Notes under the pieces: generated by a model | The model's database searches: none | The model's input: the letters and a program-made list of their open reading frames with translations, nothing else | Told to the model about the DNA's origin: nothing | Shown here: one piece after another, positions 1-9,621 of the stretch | How positions within the stretch are numbered: position 1 is the first letter of the stretch | Layout: every line of letters begins with the position of its first letter | Program-made: the position numbers and the translations under genes | Source: Rhodopirellula bahusiensis | GTDB taxonomy: Bacteria > Planctomycetota > Planctomycetia > Pirellulales > Pirellulaceae | Direction: 5' to 3' | NCBI RefSeq assembly: GCF_002727185.1 | Contig: NZ_NIZW01000015.1 | Coordinates: forward strand, 1 to 64,000 | Length of the DNA stretch: 64,000 nucleotides

Positions 1-136
1 GTTACGGACTGCTCATTCGCTTTTGGTTGCTCTCCACCCTTTCTGTTGAAAACGCAGTTACCATCAGCTACGGGGCGGTAACGAATTCCCCAATCAGGAC
101 TTTCACCTGACAATTCAATCGCCTTTGCAGGCGCAC
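1..136 (-). mobile_element. 5' end of a probable group IIC intron, cut by the window edge
   Basis: Read on the minus strand from 136 leftward, the sequence begins GTGCGCC, as group II introns begin (GTGYG). A short hairpin follows (CGCC..GGCG), then a CAGG-TGAAAG-TCCTG stem. This order matches the start of domain I of class IIC introns such as the Oceanobacillus intron (GTGTGCC, a short hairpin, then GGGTGAGAGTCCC). The presumed insertion point is 2 nt past a perfect 11-bp hairpin (139-161), and class IIC introns insert just 3' of stem-loops. The ribozyme core and any reverse transcriptase gene would lie left of the window, so completeness cannot be judged. The motif match is seen; the class is inferred. 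Confidence 0.68.
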
Positions 137-138
137 TA

Positions 139-161
139 GCCGACGGAGGCCCTCCGTCGGC
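139..161. repeat. 11-bp hairpin, copy 1, next to the intron
   Basis: Arms 139-149 and 151-161 are perfectly complementary (GCCGACGGAGG and its complement) around a single central C. Downstream sequence to about 230 (CCACAAAGCGCCAGCCA) recurs after copy 2, so the repeat unit is longer than the hairpin. It could be a transcription terminator stem or a REP-like element. Confidence 0.75.
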
Positions 162-303
162 CTGAGCACACCCGTCGCAACAAGCGATCCAATCCACAAA
201 GCGCCAGCCATCGTTTCAGCACTTGCAAGTCAAGGCCCTCTCAATTTGCGTGTGATGTGCGCCGCAGAATGCCGGCACCTCCAAAAAACCCAACGCACCT
301 GTC

Positions 304-326
304 GCCGACAGAGGCCCTCTGTCGGC
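304..326. repeat. 11-bp hairpin, copy 2
   Basis: Arms 304-314 and 316-326 (GCCGACAGAGG and its complement) are perfect. They differ from copy 1 by one base pair, changed on both arms (G-C to A-T), so pairing is kept. The following sequence CCACAAAGCACCAGCCA matches that after copy 1. No intron adjoins this copy. Confidence 0.75.
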
Positions 327-773
327 CCGCGCGCACCCATCCACAAAGCACCAGCCACCTTCCTTCGTCTTGCACGTCGGAGCCCATCGGCGAAAACAAA
401 ACAACGACGTGGAAGCAACCACCGGTGAAAACCGAGCTTCAAGCGATGTGGCAACGAAATATTGAAACTGCCAAGCAACAAAACATGCAGCCTCCGATTG
501 ACATGTTTGCCCAGTCAATTGCGGACCATTTGACAGGCACAAATTGAATTCGTTTTCCGCTGTGTTTCGTCGGGAAAACAGCAGAGCAAAGCGTTGCACG
601 CCGAGCCGCCGTTCTCGCGTCTTCTGAAGTGCCAACGACGGCCCCGTCCGGGGCAACCTGCTAGGTTCCGCTATCGGTTTCGAGGCTTCCGCCCCGAGCT
701 AAGGACGGCAGCCCATCCGGGGCAATTGGGCACAAAGCTCAAGAGCAGAAGGTGCCAGCTAGCTTTCCAGTTT

Positions 774-820
774 CGTGCTCGTGCTCAGACGCGTCAGCGA
801 CGGTGCTCGTACTCGTGATC
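774..820 (+). repeat. Left arm of a GTGCTCGT-rich inverted repeat
   Basis: CGTGCTCGTGCTCAG (774-788) and CGGTGCTCGTACTCGTGATC (801-820) reappear as reverse complements at 1139-1153 and 1114-1133. Only the short spacer between the two blocks differs. The arms enclose about 290 bp. Confidence 0.75.
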
Positions 821-1113
821 GAAACCCGTCCATATGGTCCTCTCAAACGTTTGACAGCGAACGACTCGACGTTGACCTACTTTCGATCAACGACGTTGCT
901 CGGTCTTTCGAGACATCACCGTCGCTGAGCGGTTTGCGACGTCAGGCTCGCGACCAATGGCTGCGTGCCGCCGTCCAAGACCTGCTGCTGAGAACCAACA
1001 GAATCAAATTCCAAGACGATGACGCGATGAATGCCATCCTCGATCGGACCATTGTGATGCTGCCCTGAATGGCGATCAAATCCGATGGTGCCGCGGGACA
1101 CCATCCTGACATC

Positions 1114-1153
1114 GATGACGAGTACGAGCACCGCTTCGCTGAGCACGAGCACG
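1114..1153 (-). repeat. Right arm of the GTGCTCGT-rich inverted repeat
   Basis: Reverse complement of the arm at 774-820, with one likely mismatch in the first block (GATGACGAG against GATCACGAG) and a shorter spacer. The enclosed segment holds a short open frame (775-1068) that starts inside the left arm and is not convincing as a gene. Confidence 0.75.
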
Positions 1154-1194
1154 CAGAAGAGTCGGAATCGAATGACCTTAGTTGAGCACTCTGA

Positions 1195-2616
1195 TCAACC
1201 AATGATTTCGTCGACGATTCGTCCGTGGACGTCGGTCAACCTGAAATCGCGACCGGCGTAGCGGTACGTCAGCCGCTTGTGGTCGTAACCCATCAGTCGC
1301 AAGACCGTCGCGTGCATGTCGTGTACGTGAACGCGGTTCTCCACCGCTTTGAAGCCGAGCTCGTCGGTTGCACCCACTCGCGTTCCCGCGTTCACACCGC
1401 CGCCGGCCATCCACATCGTGAACCCATAGTGGTTATGGTCGCGGCCGTTCATCTTGCCTTGGTTGGATCCTTCTTTTGGCATTTCCACGACGGGAGTCCG
1501 TCCGAATTCTCCGCCCCAAATCACCAGCGTCTCGTCCAACAATCCGGTTCGCTTCAGATCGCTCAACAAAGCCCCGATCCCTTGGTCGACACCCTTGGCA
1601 ACTCGCCGGTGAGCCTTGTCCAAGTCGTCGTGGCTGTCCCAAGGCTGGCCGGCACCGGTGTAGAGCTGTACAAATCGGACGCCTCGTTCGACCAGCCGCC
1701 GAGCGATCAAGGCTTGCCGCGCAAAGTCGCCGTCGCCATACATCGTGCGAGTTTCTTCCGTTTCGCGACTGATGTCGAACGCTTCCGACGCTTCGCTCTG
1801 CATTCGGTAGGCAAGCTCGAACGATTCGATGCGTGATTCCAAACGCGGATCATTGCCTCGCTCGGACGCGTGTTGCTGATTCAACTTTGCAAGCAGATCC
1901 AACTGCTCACGCTGGTTCGTCGGGTGAACCGAACGGCCACGGATGTTTTCCAGCAACCGTTCGACCGTCGCGAAACTGCTGTCGATGTAGGTGCCTTGGT
2001 ATTTGCCAGGTAAGAACCCGTTCTGCCAATTCTGCGATTCCTTGATCGGGTAACCACCCGGGCACATCGCGATGAACGAAGGCAGATTCTCGTTGTCACT
2101 GCCCAATCCATAGGTGAGCCATGATCCCATTGCTGGACGAATCAATCGGGCTTCGCCGCAATTCATCAGCAACAATGACGGCTCGTGATTTGGAACGTCC
2201 GCGTACATGCTGTTGATCACACACAAATCATCCGCGTGCTTGGCGGTGTGTTCGAACAGCTCACTGACTTCCAACCCGCACTCACCGTACTTGTCCCATT
2301 TGTAAGGCGAACGCATCACGTTGCCGGTCGGGCGTTCGGTCTTCAGGTTTGCCATTGGAGCAGTCTTACCATCGAACTCTTCGAGCGCCGGCTTGCGATC
2401 AAACGAGTCCACTTGGCTGGGGCCACCGTTCATGAACAGGTGAATGACACGTTTGGCTTTCGCGGGAAAGTGTGGCATCACTTCCCCACCGAAATCCGCT
2501 GGATTTGGCAACCCGGATGCAACGCTTTCGCGGCAGAGTGCATCGGTCAACGCGAGTGAGCCCAAGCCCATTCCGCATGCCTTCAACGCTTCGCGTCGAG
2601 AGAAATTGAGATTCAT
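1195..2616 (-). CDS. DUF1501 family protein, TAT-exported
   Basis: 473 residues, ATG start. DUF1501 proteins are related to the alkaline phosphatase/sulfatase fold and are very abundant in planctomycetes; their substrate is not established. The N-terminus reads NFSRREALKACGMGLGSLAL, with a twin-arginine pair at residues 7-8 and a hydrophobic stretch, so export by the TAT route is likely. The family signature HLFMNGGPSQVDSFDRKP follows at about residues 59-76, and late blocks typical of the family (VIWGGEFGRTP, GRDHNHYGFTMWMAGGG) are present. It begins 3 nt after the stop of the haem-c gene upstream, so the two form an operon, the usual planctomycete arrangement. Confidence 0.9.
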   Translation of the reverse strand: MNLNFSRREALKACGMGLGSLALTDALCRESVASGLPNPADFGGEVMPHFPAKAKRVIHLFMNGGPSQVDSFDRKPALEEFDGKTAPMANLKTERPTGNVMRSPYKWDKYGECGLEVSELFEHTAKHADDLCVINSMYADVPNHEPSLLLMNCGEARLIRPAMGSWLTYGLGSDNENLPSFIAMCPGGYPIKESQNWQNGFLPGKYQGTYIDSSFATVERLLENIRGRSVHPTNQREQLDLLAKLNQQHASERGNDPRLESRIESFELAYRMQSEASEAFDISRETEETRTMYGDGDFARQALIARRLVERGVRFVQLYTGAGQPWDSHDDLDKAHRRVAKGVDQGIGALLSDLKRTGLLDETLVIWGGEFGRTPVVEMPKEGSNQGKMNGRDHNHYGFTMWMAGGGVNAGTRVGATDELGFKAVENRVHVHDMHATVLRLMGYDHKRLTYRYAGRDFRLTDVHGRIVDEIIG

Positions 2617-2619
2617 GAT

Positions 2620-5328
2620 TCAATCCACGAATGCGAATTCGTTGGTGAGGAACAATACCTGGGCCAGCTGCGCGAGGCGGTCCAACTGAGGCGTTTCGGT
2701 CTTTTGAAATGGTCCACTGAAGTCGTCCACCGAGTTGGCTTCGACCACCGTGCCGTCTTTTGAAGCAGCCGAAATCTTGGATCGCCAGAAGAAGCTATCG
2801 TGGCTCAATGTCGAACCGCTGTGAGCGATGAACTCAACAAACTCGCCTTTGCGAATCTTCCGCTTCTTCGTTGGCAGAGGTCGATTGCTGCTGAATTGTT
2901 TTTCGCTGAATACAACCTCGCCGCCGATGCGAATCACTGCTTGGATGCCATCTCCTTGCTTGGCACGATGGCCGACCATCCCGGTGACTTTCACGACACC
3001 ATCCATCGGACTCTTCCAACGCCGAACGACGGCCGCGTTGTCACCGTGCCCCGGGTGACCGCCTTCGTTGGTCAACCGAGCGTAACTGAATGGTCCCGGA
3101 CTCGGATACTTGCCTTCGATCTGCCAGCCATTTTTGTCAAAGACGGGAAACTCGGTGAATTCACTGAGTTGATTGTCTTTCCAGTTTGCTGTTCCATACG
3201 TCCACAACTCTCGTGGATCAGCTTCCACCAAAGGAGGCAAACTTTCTGATCGAACGAACGCGACGGCTTCTTCCAACTCCGAAGCGGTCGGCTGCCGTTG
3301 AAGCAATCGCTGAAACAAGGTTGTCACTTGTTGGCCGACATCGTTGTGACTTTGCTTCACTTCACGGGCTGCTTCCAACGCGGCCGACGATAGCTGCGAA
3401 TGATTCAACAAGAACAACGCTTGCTGCGGCACCGTCGTTTGATAGCGTTCGGGCGAATGCATATCGGGACTGGCGAAATCAAACGTTCGAAACAGCCCTG
3501 GCAAATTCTGACGATTGATCATCGCATACAACGTTCGGCGAGGCGTGATGGTCGGCGATGTGATCTCAACCGACTCGCCTCCGTATTGGCGATCAATTTG
3601 GCCCGCACCGACTAAAATGCAATCACGCAACGATTCAAAATCACGTCGACGTCTTTCCGCTCTTGCCAACGAAGTGTTGCTCGGATCCAAAGAGAGCATC
3701 ACTGAGTCTGTGATGGATGACTGCTGGTAAATCCGAGTCGACAGGATGCGACGCATCAAACGCTGCGTGCTCCAGTGCGATTGAAAGTCCGCCGCCAAAT
3801 CATCAAGCGTTTCTGGGATCGACGGAGCGGCGGTTCGAAAACCAAAATCACTGGGTGAATCGACAAGCGGTCGCCCGGTCAGATGTCCCCACACACGGTT
3901 GACGTACACACGAGCGGTCAGCGGGTTCTCGTTCGAGATGATCTTTTCCGCGAGATCCAAACGACCGCTGCCCGTCTCAAAAGGGATCTCCTCTGACTTA
4001 CGGAACGCGGTTAGGTATTGACGTGGGGCGTCATCTCCGCGATTGCCCCGCTGGCCTCGAACGTAAACCTGTTGCCGACGAAGTTTGTCGCGATCGACCA
4101 ACATCAGCGGGCTCGCGGCGGCGTCCAAGTCCTCCGGCGGCACACTGTTGTTAAGCACGTTGTAGAGCGAGTAATAGTCCAACGTGGGAATCGGATCGAA
4201 TTTGTGATCGTGACATCGAGCACACGAAACCGTCAGCCCCAACAATCCTCGGGTGATCACATCAATGCGGTCATCCAGCGTGTCATCGTTCGACAAGAAC
4301 TTCCGCCCGATGGTGATGAATCCCATCGCATCGGCGTTGCCGCTTTCATTTTTGGGATCTGTTCGATCTCCCGCCAATTGATGACGCACCATTGCATCAA
4401 ACGGCATGTCTTCCGCGAACGCCTTCAAGACCCAATCACGGTAGCGATGGGATCCTTTGATCGTCCTCTCTTTGCCAGCCGTGGTGTACCCGATCGTGTC
4501 CGCATAGCGAGCGACGTCCAACCAATGCCGCCCCATTCGCTCGCTCATGCGAGGGTCCGCCAACATCCGATTCACACGCCGCTGAAACGCGTCCGGACGA
4601 CGATCTTCTCGGAACGACTTGAGTTCGTCGAAGGTCGGCGGGAGTCCGGACAAATCGAAGTGCAACCGACGAAGCAGCGTATCTCGGTCGGCCATCTCGC
4701 TGACGGGGACCCCAAGTTCATTGGCGTACTTCGCTGACAAGTCATCTATCAAATCGCGAGAGTTAACGGCGACGCCAACATTGTGTTCTCGCAAATCGTC
4801 TCCGCTCACGCGTTCCGGCGGAACAAACGCCCAGTGCGAACGGACGTCACGACTGAGCGGCGACACAGGCTTTTCCGACGAATGCTCGTCGGTCCGCGGA
4901 TCGGTCGCTCCTGAATCAATCCAATGTTTAAGAATCAAGATTTCGTCATCACTGAGCTTCTCGTCCGGCGGCATCTCCAGCCCGGGTTCGTCGTAGCCGA
5001 TCGCACGGATCAGTACGCTGGCATCCGCCTTGCCAGGAACGATCGACGCACCGCGTGACCCACCGGCGAGCATCGCCGGCGCGGAGTCCAGCCGATAATC
5101 TCCCATCGACTCGCCAGATTCAGTTGAATGGCATTCGTAACAACGTTCGATCAGCAGTGGCCGGACCTTGGCCTCGAAGAAGTCTGTGTCATCGGCACTC
5201 GCCCACGTCGATGAAACCAGCGTTGCGGCCAGCCCGACACTCAGACATCGAATCCACTTCGTGTCGAGGATGAACCTCTGGCGCGCATGAGTAGACCGAT
5301 GGTCTCGATTTGATCGGCGGACGAACAT
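2620..5328 (-). CDS. PSCyt1/DUF1549/DUF1553 secreted haem-c protein
   Basis: 902 residues, ATG start. A basic N-region and hydrophobic core end near WASA (about residue 45), so it is exported. A c-type haem motif CYECH lies at residues 63-67, followed by the PSCyt1 blocks MLAGGSRGASIVPGK and EMPPDEKLSDDE. The DUF1549 (PSCyt2) domain follows, with GRHWLDVARYADT and a second Cys-x-x-Cys-His, CARCH, near residue 370. The DUF1553 (PSD1) domain occupies the second half (NPLTARVYVNRVWGHLTGRPLV, ALFLLNH). Together with the DUF1501 gene 3 nt downstream it forms the common planctomycete pair. Family members often exceed 1000 residues, so the middle is short here. An electron-transfer or binding role is inferred only from the haem motifs. 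Confidence 0.9.
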   Translation of the reverse strand: MFVRRSNRDHRSTHARQRFILDTKWIRCLSVGLAATLVSSTWASADDTDFFEAKVRPLLIERCYECHSTESGESMGDYRLDSAPAMLAGGSRGASIVPGKADASVLIRAIGYDEPGLEMPPDEKLSDDEILILKHWIDSGATDPRTDEHSSEKPVSPLSRDVRSHWAFVPPERVSGDDLREHNVGVAVNSRDLIDDLSAKYANELGVPVSEMADRDTLLRRLHFDLSGLPPTFDELKSFREDRRPDAFQRRVNRMLADPRMSERMGRHWLDVARYADTIGYTTAGKERTIKGSHRYRDWVLKAFAEDMPFDAMVRHQLAGDRTDPKNESGNADAMGFITIGRKFLSNDDTLDDRIDVITRGLLGLTVSCARCHDHKFDPIPTLDYYSLYNVLNNSVPPEDLDAAASPLMLVDRDKLRRQQVYVRGQRGNRGDDAPRQYLTAFRKSEEIPFETGSGRLDLAEKIISNENPLTARVYVNRVWGHLTGRPLVDSPSDFGFRTAAPSIPETLDDLAADFQSHWSTQRLMRRILSTRIYQQSSITDSVMLSLDPSNTSLARAERRRRDFESLRDCILVGAGQIDRQYGGESVEITSPTITPRRTLYAMINRQNLPGLFRTFDFASPDMHSPERYQTTVPQQALFLLNHSQLSSAALEAAREVKQSHNDVGQQVTTLFQRLLQRQPTASELEEAVAFVRSESLPPLVEADPRELWTYGTANWKDNQLSEFTEFPVFDKNGWQIEGKYPSPGPFSYARLTNEGGHPGHGDNAAVVRRWKSPMDGVVKVTGMVGHRAKQGDGIQAVIRIGGEVVFSEKQFSSNRPLPTKKRKIRKGEFVEFIAHSGSTLSHDSFFWRSKISAASKDGTVVEANSVDDFSGPFQKTETPQLDRLAQLAQVLFLTNEFAFVD

Positions 5329-5450
5329 CGTCGTTTCGCTTACTGGCGGAAGGTGAGAATGGTGGGGGGGAACGGCTCAAGGTGGGAGGACAGATCGTTC
5401 ATCTGCCCCAAAGCCGGCGAGTGCCAGTGTATCACCCCGGATCTATGGAG

Positions 5451-7211
5451 TCACTCTTGAAATGACTTGTCGACCAATCTAGCCCGCAGACGGTTGCCAT
5501 GCTCGCTGTAAGTTCGCTCCGATTTCAGCAATTCTTCCACTTCATCCCACGCTTCGGCGTGTTCTTTTGCACGAGCGAGGTTGTACCGAGCGGAATCTTC
5601 CCACATCGACAATTGCTCCTCATCCAACACGCGTTTTTCGAACCAATTGGCCGCCGTGTCGAATCGCCCGTCGTCGTACTGCACCAATGCCAGCCAATGC
5701 GTCGCGGTGCGTTTGCCCAATCGCATGAACATTTGAATTTGCTGCAACTGTTGATCGTACTGCGAACTGTCGATCCCCAATCCACGCCGCAAACCGTATC
5801 GCTTTTGCAGATCCACGTTGATTCGCAAATCGGAAATTTCAAATTCAGGAGCACGTTGCTCCAGATACCGTGTTCGAGCTCCCTTCACGCCCTCGATGTC
5901 GTCATCGGCGAACTGTCCGGTCAGGTGTTGCCAGCGACCACTGGAAAGATTCCGGGCCATCTCATCCTGGCCGTCCAACACTGCCCATCGCGACATGAAA
6001 TAGAACGAGAACATCGGATCTCGGTCGACCATTCGCCTCGCTTCCGCTTGATAGATCTCTGCCAGCAACGGCAACGTCCACATTCGCACGCCAGCAATCC
6101 CGGGAACCGCGTCGAGCTGTTTCGCTACCTTGTCAACGTCGACGTACAAGGTCATTCGGCGATCACCCGTCAGCCCATCTTCCAGCTTTTTCATTCGCGG
6201 TGAGACGGCTTCCATCCGAGTATTAAGCAGCGCGACGCTCTGCTGAATATCGGTTCGCGAAAGTGGGTAGTCGAAGTAGCCGGCAACATCCAAACGTCGC
6301 ATCACGGTCGGCTCTTTCCGAGCCTGTTCTAACGTCGCGACGCCAACTTGATCGGGACCGGGGATTGGCAATCCCAATTCAGTTTCGAAAAGGTAGATCT
6401 GATCGCCCGCCAAAACGCCGACCGCCCACGGGGTCAACGATCCGTCGTCATCGGATTGCCGAGCCAAAACCGCCGAGCGAACACCTGCTTGCTCGCACAG
6501 TGCCGTGAAAACACTGGCACGCTGGATCGGATCACCCCGGCCGCGCCAGATCGTTTGATACAGCGTTTGCCGATATCCGGGACCTTCCAGCATCATCCCA
6601 AATGGAAGCTGTGGTCGCGGGACTTGCGGAGGAACGCTACCAGAACTGTCTAAAGGCTCGGCCGCGACGTTGCGAATCGTCCAATCGAACAGGCGACAAG
6701 CGGTCCGAAGCTGAGCCGCCGCGTCCTCGCCGATCTCCTCCGACAATCCATTCAACCAATCCACCAACAACGGATCTTCGCGAACCGGATCATCGATCCA
6801 CTGAACCGCATGACGGAACAAATAGGCGTCTCGCAGCACTCCAACATCGGTCGGCTGAAACTCGGACCGCAAGATTTCCGCTCGCAGGTTTTCTTCAGGA
6901 ACAACGTCGGTCAACGTGGACGCCAGTTCGGGAACATTGACCGAGCCCTCGCCCCCGGATTGATTTTGCGACCACTGATTCAAGTGGTAAGAAATTTGGC
7001 GGCTGGCCTTCTCCTCATTCAGTCCCACGAACTGGCTGAGCAGCGAAACGGTTTCGCCAAGGTGATCCTGCTGAGACTGCTTCTGCAGAGCGACTTGTCG
7101 TTGAGTTTGAATCCGACGCACGGTTTCCGAGTCGTCGGTGCATCCAGCCAGCAATACCGTGGCGGATGCCATGCATGCCAATACCGATGCGGGCGAGAGA
7201 GCAAACGTCAT
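5451..7211 (-). CDS. Putative lipoprotein with a transglutaminase-like segment
   Basis: From the ATG at 7211 the product is 586 residues and begins with a hydrophobic stretch ending in the lipobox LLAGC (Cys24), so a lipoprotein is likely. The frame stays open upstream to a TTG at 7298, directly against the kdsA stop. That start adds 29 residues including a KR pair, which would give the signal its missing positive charge, so either start is possible. Residues about 220-290 (QRASVFTALCEQAGVRSAVLARQ onward) look like the transglutaminase-like fold used by bacterial solute or peptidoglycan proteins, but no clear Cys-His-Asp triad is visible. The C-terminal part is helical and TPR-like. No named function is supported. 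It follows kdsA on the same strand. Confidence 0.75.
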   Translation of the reverse strand: MTFALSPASVLACMASATVLLAGCTDDSETVRRIQTQRQVALQKQSQQDHLGETVSLLSQFVGLNEEKASRQISYHLNQWSQNQSGGEGSVNVPELASTLTDVVPEENLRAEILRSEFQPTDVGVLRDAYLFRHAVQWIDDPVREDPLLVDWLNGLSEEIGEDAAAQLRTACRLFDWTIRNVAAEPLDSSGSVPPQVPRPQLPFGMMLEGPGYRQTLYQTIWRGRGDPIQRASVFTALCEQAGVRSAVLARQSDDDGSLTPWAVGVLAGDQIYLFETELGLPIPGPDQVGVATLEQARKEPTVMRRLDVAGYFDYPLSRTDIQQSVALLNTRMEAVSPRMKKLEDGLTGDRRMTLYVDVDKVAKQLDAVPGIAGVRMWTLPLLAEIYQAEARRMVDRDPMFSFYFMSRWAVLDGQDEMARNLSSGRWQHLTGQFADDDIEGVKGARTRYLEQRAPEFEISDLRINVDLQKRYGLRRGLGIDSSQYDQQLQQIQMFMRLGKRTATHWLALVQYDDGRFDTAANWFEKRVLDEEQLSMWEDSARYNLARAKEHAEAWDEVEELLKSERTYSEHGNRLRARLVDKSFQE

Positions 7212-7298
7212 GGCTTGTTTGGCAAAGTGGAGCACGGCGGGAACAAACAGAGCAGCGAAGAAAAGAAGGCGTTTCGAAAACGTTGCATCGCGGGCCAA

Positions 7299-8144
7299 TC
7301 AGCCATCCAGGCCGTCGACCGTCTCTCGCAAACGCAGCAAGCGGTCCAACGTTCCCGCGAATTGGTCCAGCGGAATCATATTCGGCCCGTCGCTCGGTGA
7401 CGTTTTCGGGTCGGGGTGCGTCTCGAAAAAGAGAGCGTCACAACCGATGGCTACGGCGGCGCGAGCCAATGGTTCGACCATTTCTCGATTTCCGCCCGTC
7501 GCTCCGCCCAGTCCCCCCGGCTGTTGCACACTGTGAGTGGCGTCAAAAACGACGGGAACGCCCAAGGATCGCATGATCGGGATCGACTGCATGTCGTTGA
7601 CCAAACGGCCGTAACCGAAAAACGTTCCGCGTTCGCACGCCATCACGCCACCGTCACCCGAACCTCGCAATTTGTCGACGACATACCGCATGTCTCCCGG
7701 CGACATGAACTGACCTTTTTTGACGTTCACGGGACGCCCGGTGCCCGCCGCGGCAACCAACAGATCCGTTTGACGAGCCAAGAAAGCAGGGATCTGCAGC
7801 AGGTCGCAGACTTCCCCGACAGGCGCGGCTTGTTCGGGCAAGTGAATGTCGGTCGTCACGGGCAATCCCGTGTTCGCCCGAACCGCCTCGAGAAGCCCCA
7901 GCCCTTGCTCGATTCCCGGGCCGCGTTTGGATGCCAAGCTGGTCCGGTTGGCTTTATCGAACGAAGCCTTGAAAATCACCTGCACGTCCGGACGCTGGTT
8001 GATCCGAGCCAACTCTTCGCCAATCTCCAGTGCCAACTCTCGTGACTGCAACACACAAGGCCCAGCGATCACCAACAACGGTTCCCCCGGACCACAAACG
8101 TAATCGCGAATTCGAACGGGTTGAATCTCAGCAGTTTCGGTCAT
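7299..8144 (-). CDS. kdsA: 3-deoxy-8-phosphooctulonate synthase (KDO-8-P synthase)
   Basis: Condenses phosphoenolpyruvate with arabinose 5-phosphate to give KDO 8-phosphate, a cytosolic step of lipopolysaccharide core synthesis. Starting at the ATG at 8144 gives 281 residues, near the usual 280-285. An in-frame ATG at 8159 and an open frame to 8222 exist, but the extra residues look unlike the family. Signature blocks seen are VIAGPC (residues 25-30), [20 protein letters not shown] and [12 protein letters not shown]. The GPC cysteine marks the metal-dependent class (Aquifex type) rather than the E. coli type, which has Asn there. Its presence supports a Gram-negative-type outer membrane with LPS. 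Confidence 0.93.
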   Translation of the reverse strand: MTETAEIQPVRIRDYVCGPGEPLLVIAGPCVLQSRELALEIGEELARINQRPDVQVIFKASFDKANRTSLASKRGPGIEQGLGLLEAVRANTGLPVTTDIHLPEQAAPVGEVCDLLQIPAFLARQTDLLVAAAGTGRPVNVKKGQFMSPGDMRYVVDKLRGSGDGGVMACERGTFFGYGRLVNDMQSIPIMRSLGVPVVFDATHSVQQPGGLGGATGGNREMVEPLARAAVAIGCDALFFETHPDPKTSPSDGPNMIPLDQFAGTLDRLLRLRETVDGLDG

Positions 8145-8297
8145 CGGTTCGCGGGCCATGCGGGTCGGGCGGATCAGAAACAATCGATCTAGCACTGGCC
8201 GAGCGACGAACCATTCCGCCAAATCGAGCCAACAACTAAATCGCTACGTTTCATCTTGGCGGTTGCCGGTTTCGTTGCCAATCGGACTGACAATCCA

Positions 8298-9287
8298 CTA
8301 GCTTGCCGGCCGCAGCAACGTCACATGGTCGGGCAAGACTTCGATCTGGACCGGCAATCGCCCGGCATAGTCCCCGTCAATCTGATACGGCACACGCGAA
8401 AGGCTGGACCACGAAATCTTCGTCGCTTGGAAACGAAAGACATCGGACCGCTTCAAATGCCGACCACCTGGCAACGCCATCAAATATCGCAGGCCAGCGA
8501 TCACCGACCCATACGTCAGGTTGATCAAATCCAGTTGCCCATCGTTGCCATTTGCCTCGGGCTCGATCGGCAAGGACGCCGCATAGCAAGGCAAATTGAA
8601 CGCCATCATCCAACAGCCGCTCGTGCGAATGGACTGCGTTGTCGAGGAGGCACCACGTTTCGCGGCCGTCCCATTGGTGTCCGCACCAACCAATTTCGCT
8701 GAAGACACCGGCGCAGCATTTTCCATCTCGGCATTGATCACCGGAAATGCATAACGCCGGATCGCTCGCCAGAGAGGACCAGCGTAGCTGAATCGATTGA
8801 TGTGACCGCGACGCGTCAGGTGCATCGCTCGGACGACTTCCGCGTCAAATCCCGCCGTCACCATCACCAGAAACAATCGTCCGTTGGCTCGGCCCGCGTC
8901 AATCTTCATCGCCTCGCCTCGCCGGATGGTCGCCAACACATCCTCGGCCTCCCGCGAATACTTGTAGTAACGGGCCAGCAAATTTTCGGTGCCCATCGGC
9001 ATCGGAATCAACGCGGTCCCCTGAGGCAATTGCCCGGCGAGCAGTGCCAGCGTCCCGTCTCCCCCGGCGCCAACCACGGCCACGTCGTCGGGCAAGTGAT
9101 CGGCCTGGCCAACGCGTTCGGCGAGTTCAGCCAGATTGTCGATCCTGCGGCAGACCATCCCTTCGGCGCGGCACAGTTCGATCAGCCGCAAGATCTCGCC
9201 ACGTCCCGCGCCGGTACCCGCCTTGGGGCTGGTGAAAATCCAGACTTCACGAATGGTCCGTTTCGATTCCACAGCGGGCACGGTCAA
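8298..9287 (-). CDS. Diacylglycerol/lipid kinase family protein
   Basis: 329 residues from a TTG at 9287; a GTG two codons in (9281) is an alternative. The DAGK catalytic motif GGDGT is at residues 75-79, preceded by VWIFTSPKAGTGAGRGEI, the nucleotide-binding start, and followed by IPMPMGTENLLARYY. These features place it with YegS/DgkB-type soluble kinases that phosphorylate diacylglycerol, sphingoid bases or related lipids. The lipid substrate cannot be read from sequence. A stretch near residues 190-220 (SAKLVGADTNGTAAKRGASS) looks like a low-complexity insertion. It is divergent from the small FliL-like gene. Confidence 0.87.
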   Translation of the reverse strand: MTVPAVESKRTIREVWIFTSPKAGTGAGRGEILRLIELCRAEGMVCRRIDNLAELAERVGQADHLPDDVAVVGAGGDGTLALLAGQLPQGTALIPMPMGTENLLARYYKYSREAEDVLATIRRGEAMKIDAGRANGRLFLVMVTAGFDAEVVRAMHLTRRGHINRFSYAGPLWRAIRRYAFPVINAEMENAAPVSSAKLVGADTNGTAAKRGASSTTQSIRTSGCWMMAFNLPCYAASLPIEPEANGNDGQLDLINLTYGSVIAGLRYLMALPGGRHLKRSDVFRFQATKISWSSLSRVPYQIDGDYAGRLPVQIEVLPDHVTLLRPAS

Positions 9288-9621
9288 TCAATTCTCGGGT
9301 GGCGGGTGATGAGGGCGAAGGTTGCGGAAGCCGCAGTGTCGATCAATTCGAGCGTGGGTGATAGACGAAAACGGGGGTCAGCAACGCCGCGATTCCGTTT
9401 CACCAGAGCCTTTTGCGAAGCCGGGAACTCGGTCCAAGCAAGATTTTTTCGGACATTCGCTTGCGATCTGGCTCGGCGAAATCGCGAACTAGACGGGGAA
9501 CAGCGGAATTTCGGTGCATTCATTTGCCCGCTCAGTATTAGCAACCTAGGCTTCGGCGGAACCATTCAACATCTCTTCTTGGTTCCAAATTCGCTTTGAC
9601 TTCACTCTCCCGAGCAATCCC
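9288..9621. other. 334-bp divergent gap
   Basis: Lies between the starts of the lipid kinase (-) and the FliL-like gene (+), so it should contain promoters for both. I see no gene, strong hairpin or repeat. Confidence 0.4.

Larger units (their letters stand above)
327..1194. other. Gene-poor stretch with degenerate intergenic repeats
   Basis: I find no convincing gene here. An open frame ending at 547 has a plausible C-terminal-looking last 40 codons but begins inside the hairpin repeat. It may be a decayed gene end. Around 635-745 lies a CCGTCCGGGGCAA / CCATCCGGGGCAA sequence repeated about 75 bp apart. From 774 to 1153 is the inverted repeat listed separately. Confidence 0.5.

Noticed and set aside
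257..547. 96-codon frame beginning in the hairpin repeat
   Set aside because: The first half is repeat sequence; only the last 40 codons look protein-like, possibly a decayed gene end.
775..1068. 97-codon frame inside the inverted repeat
   Set aside because: Starts in the repeat arm and shows no recognisable domain; too weak to call.
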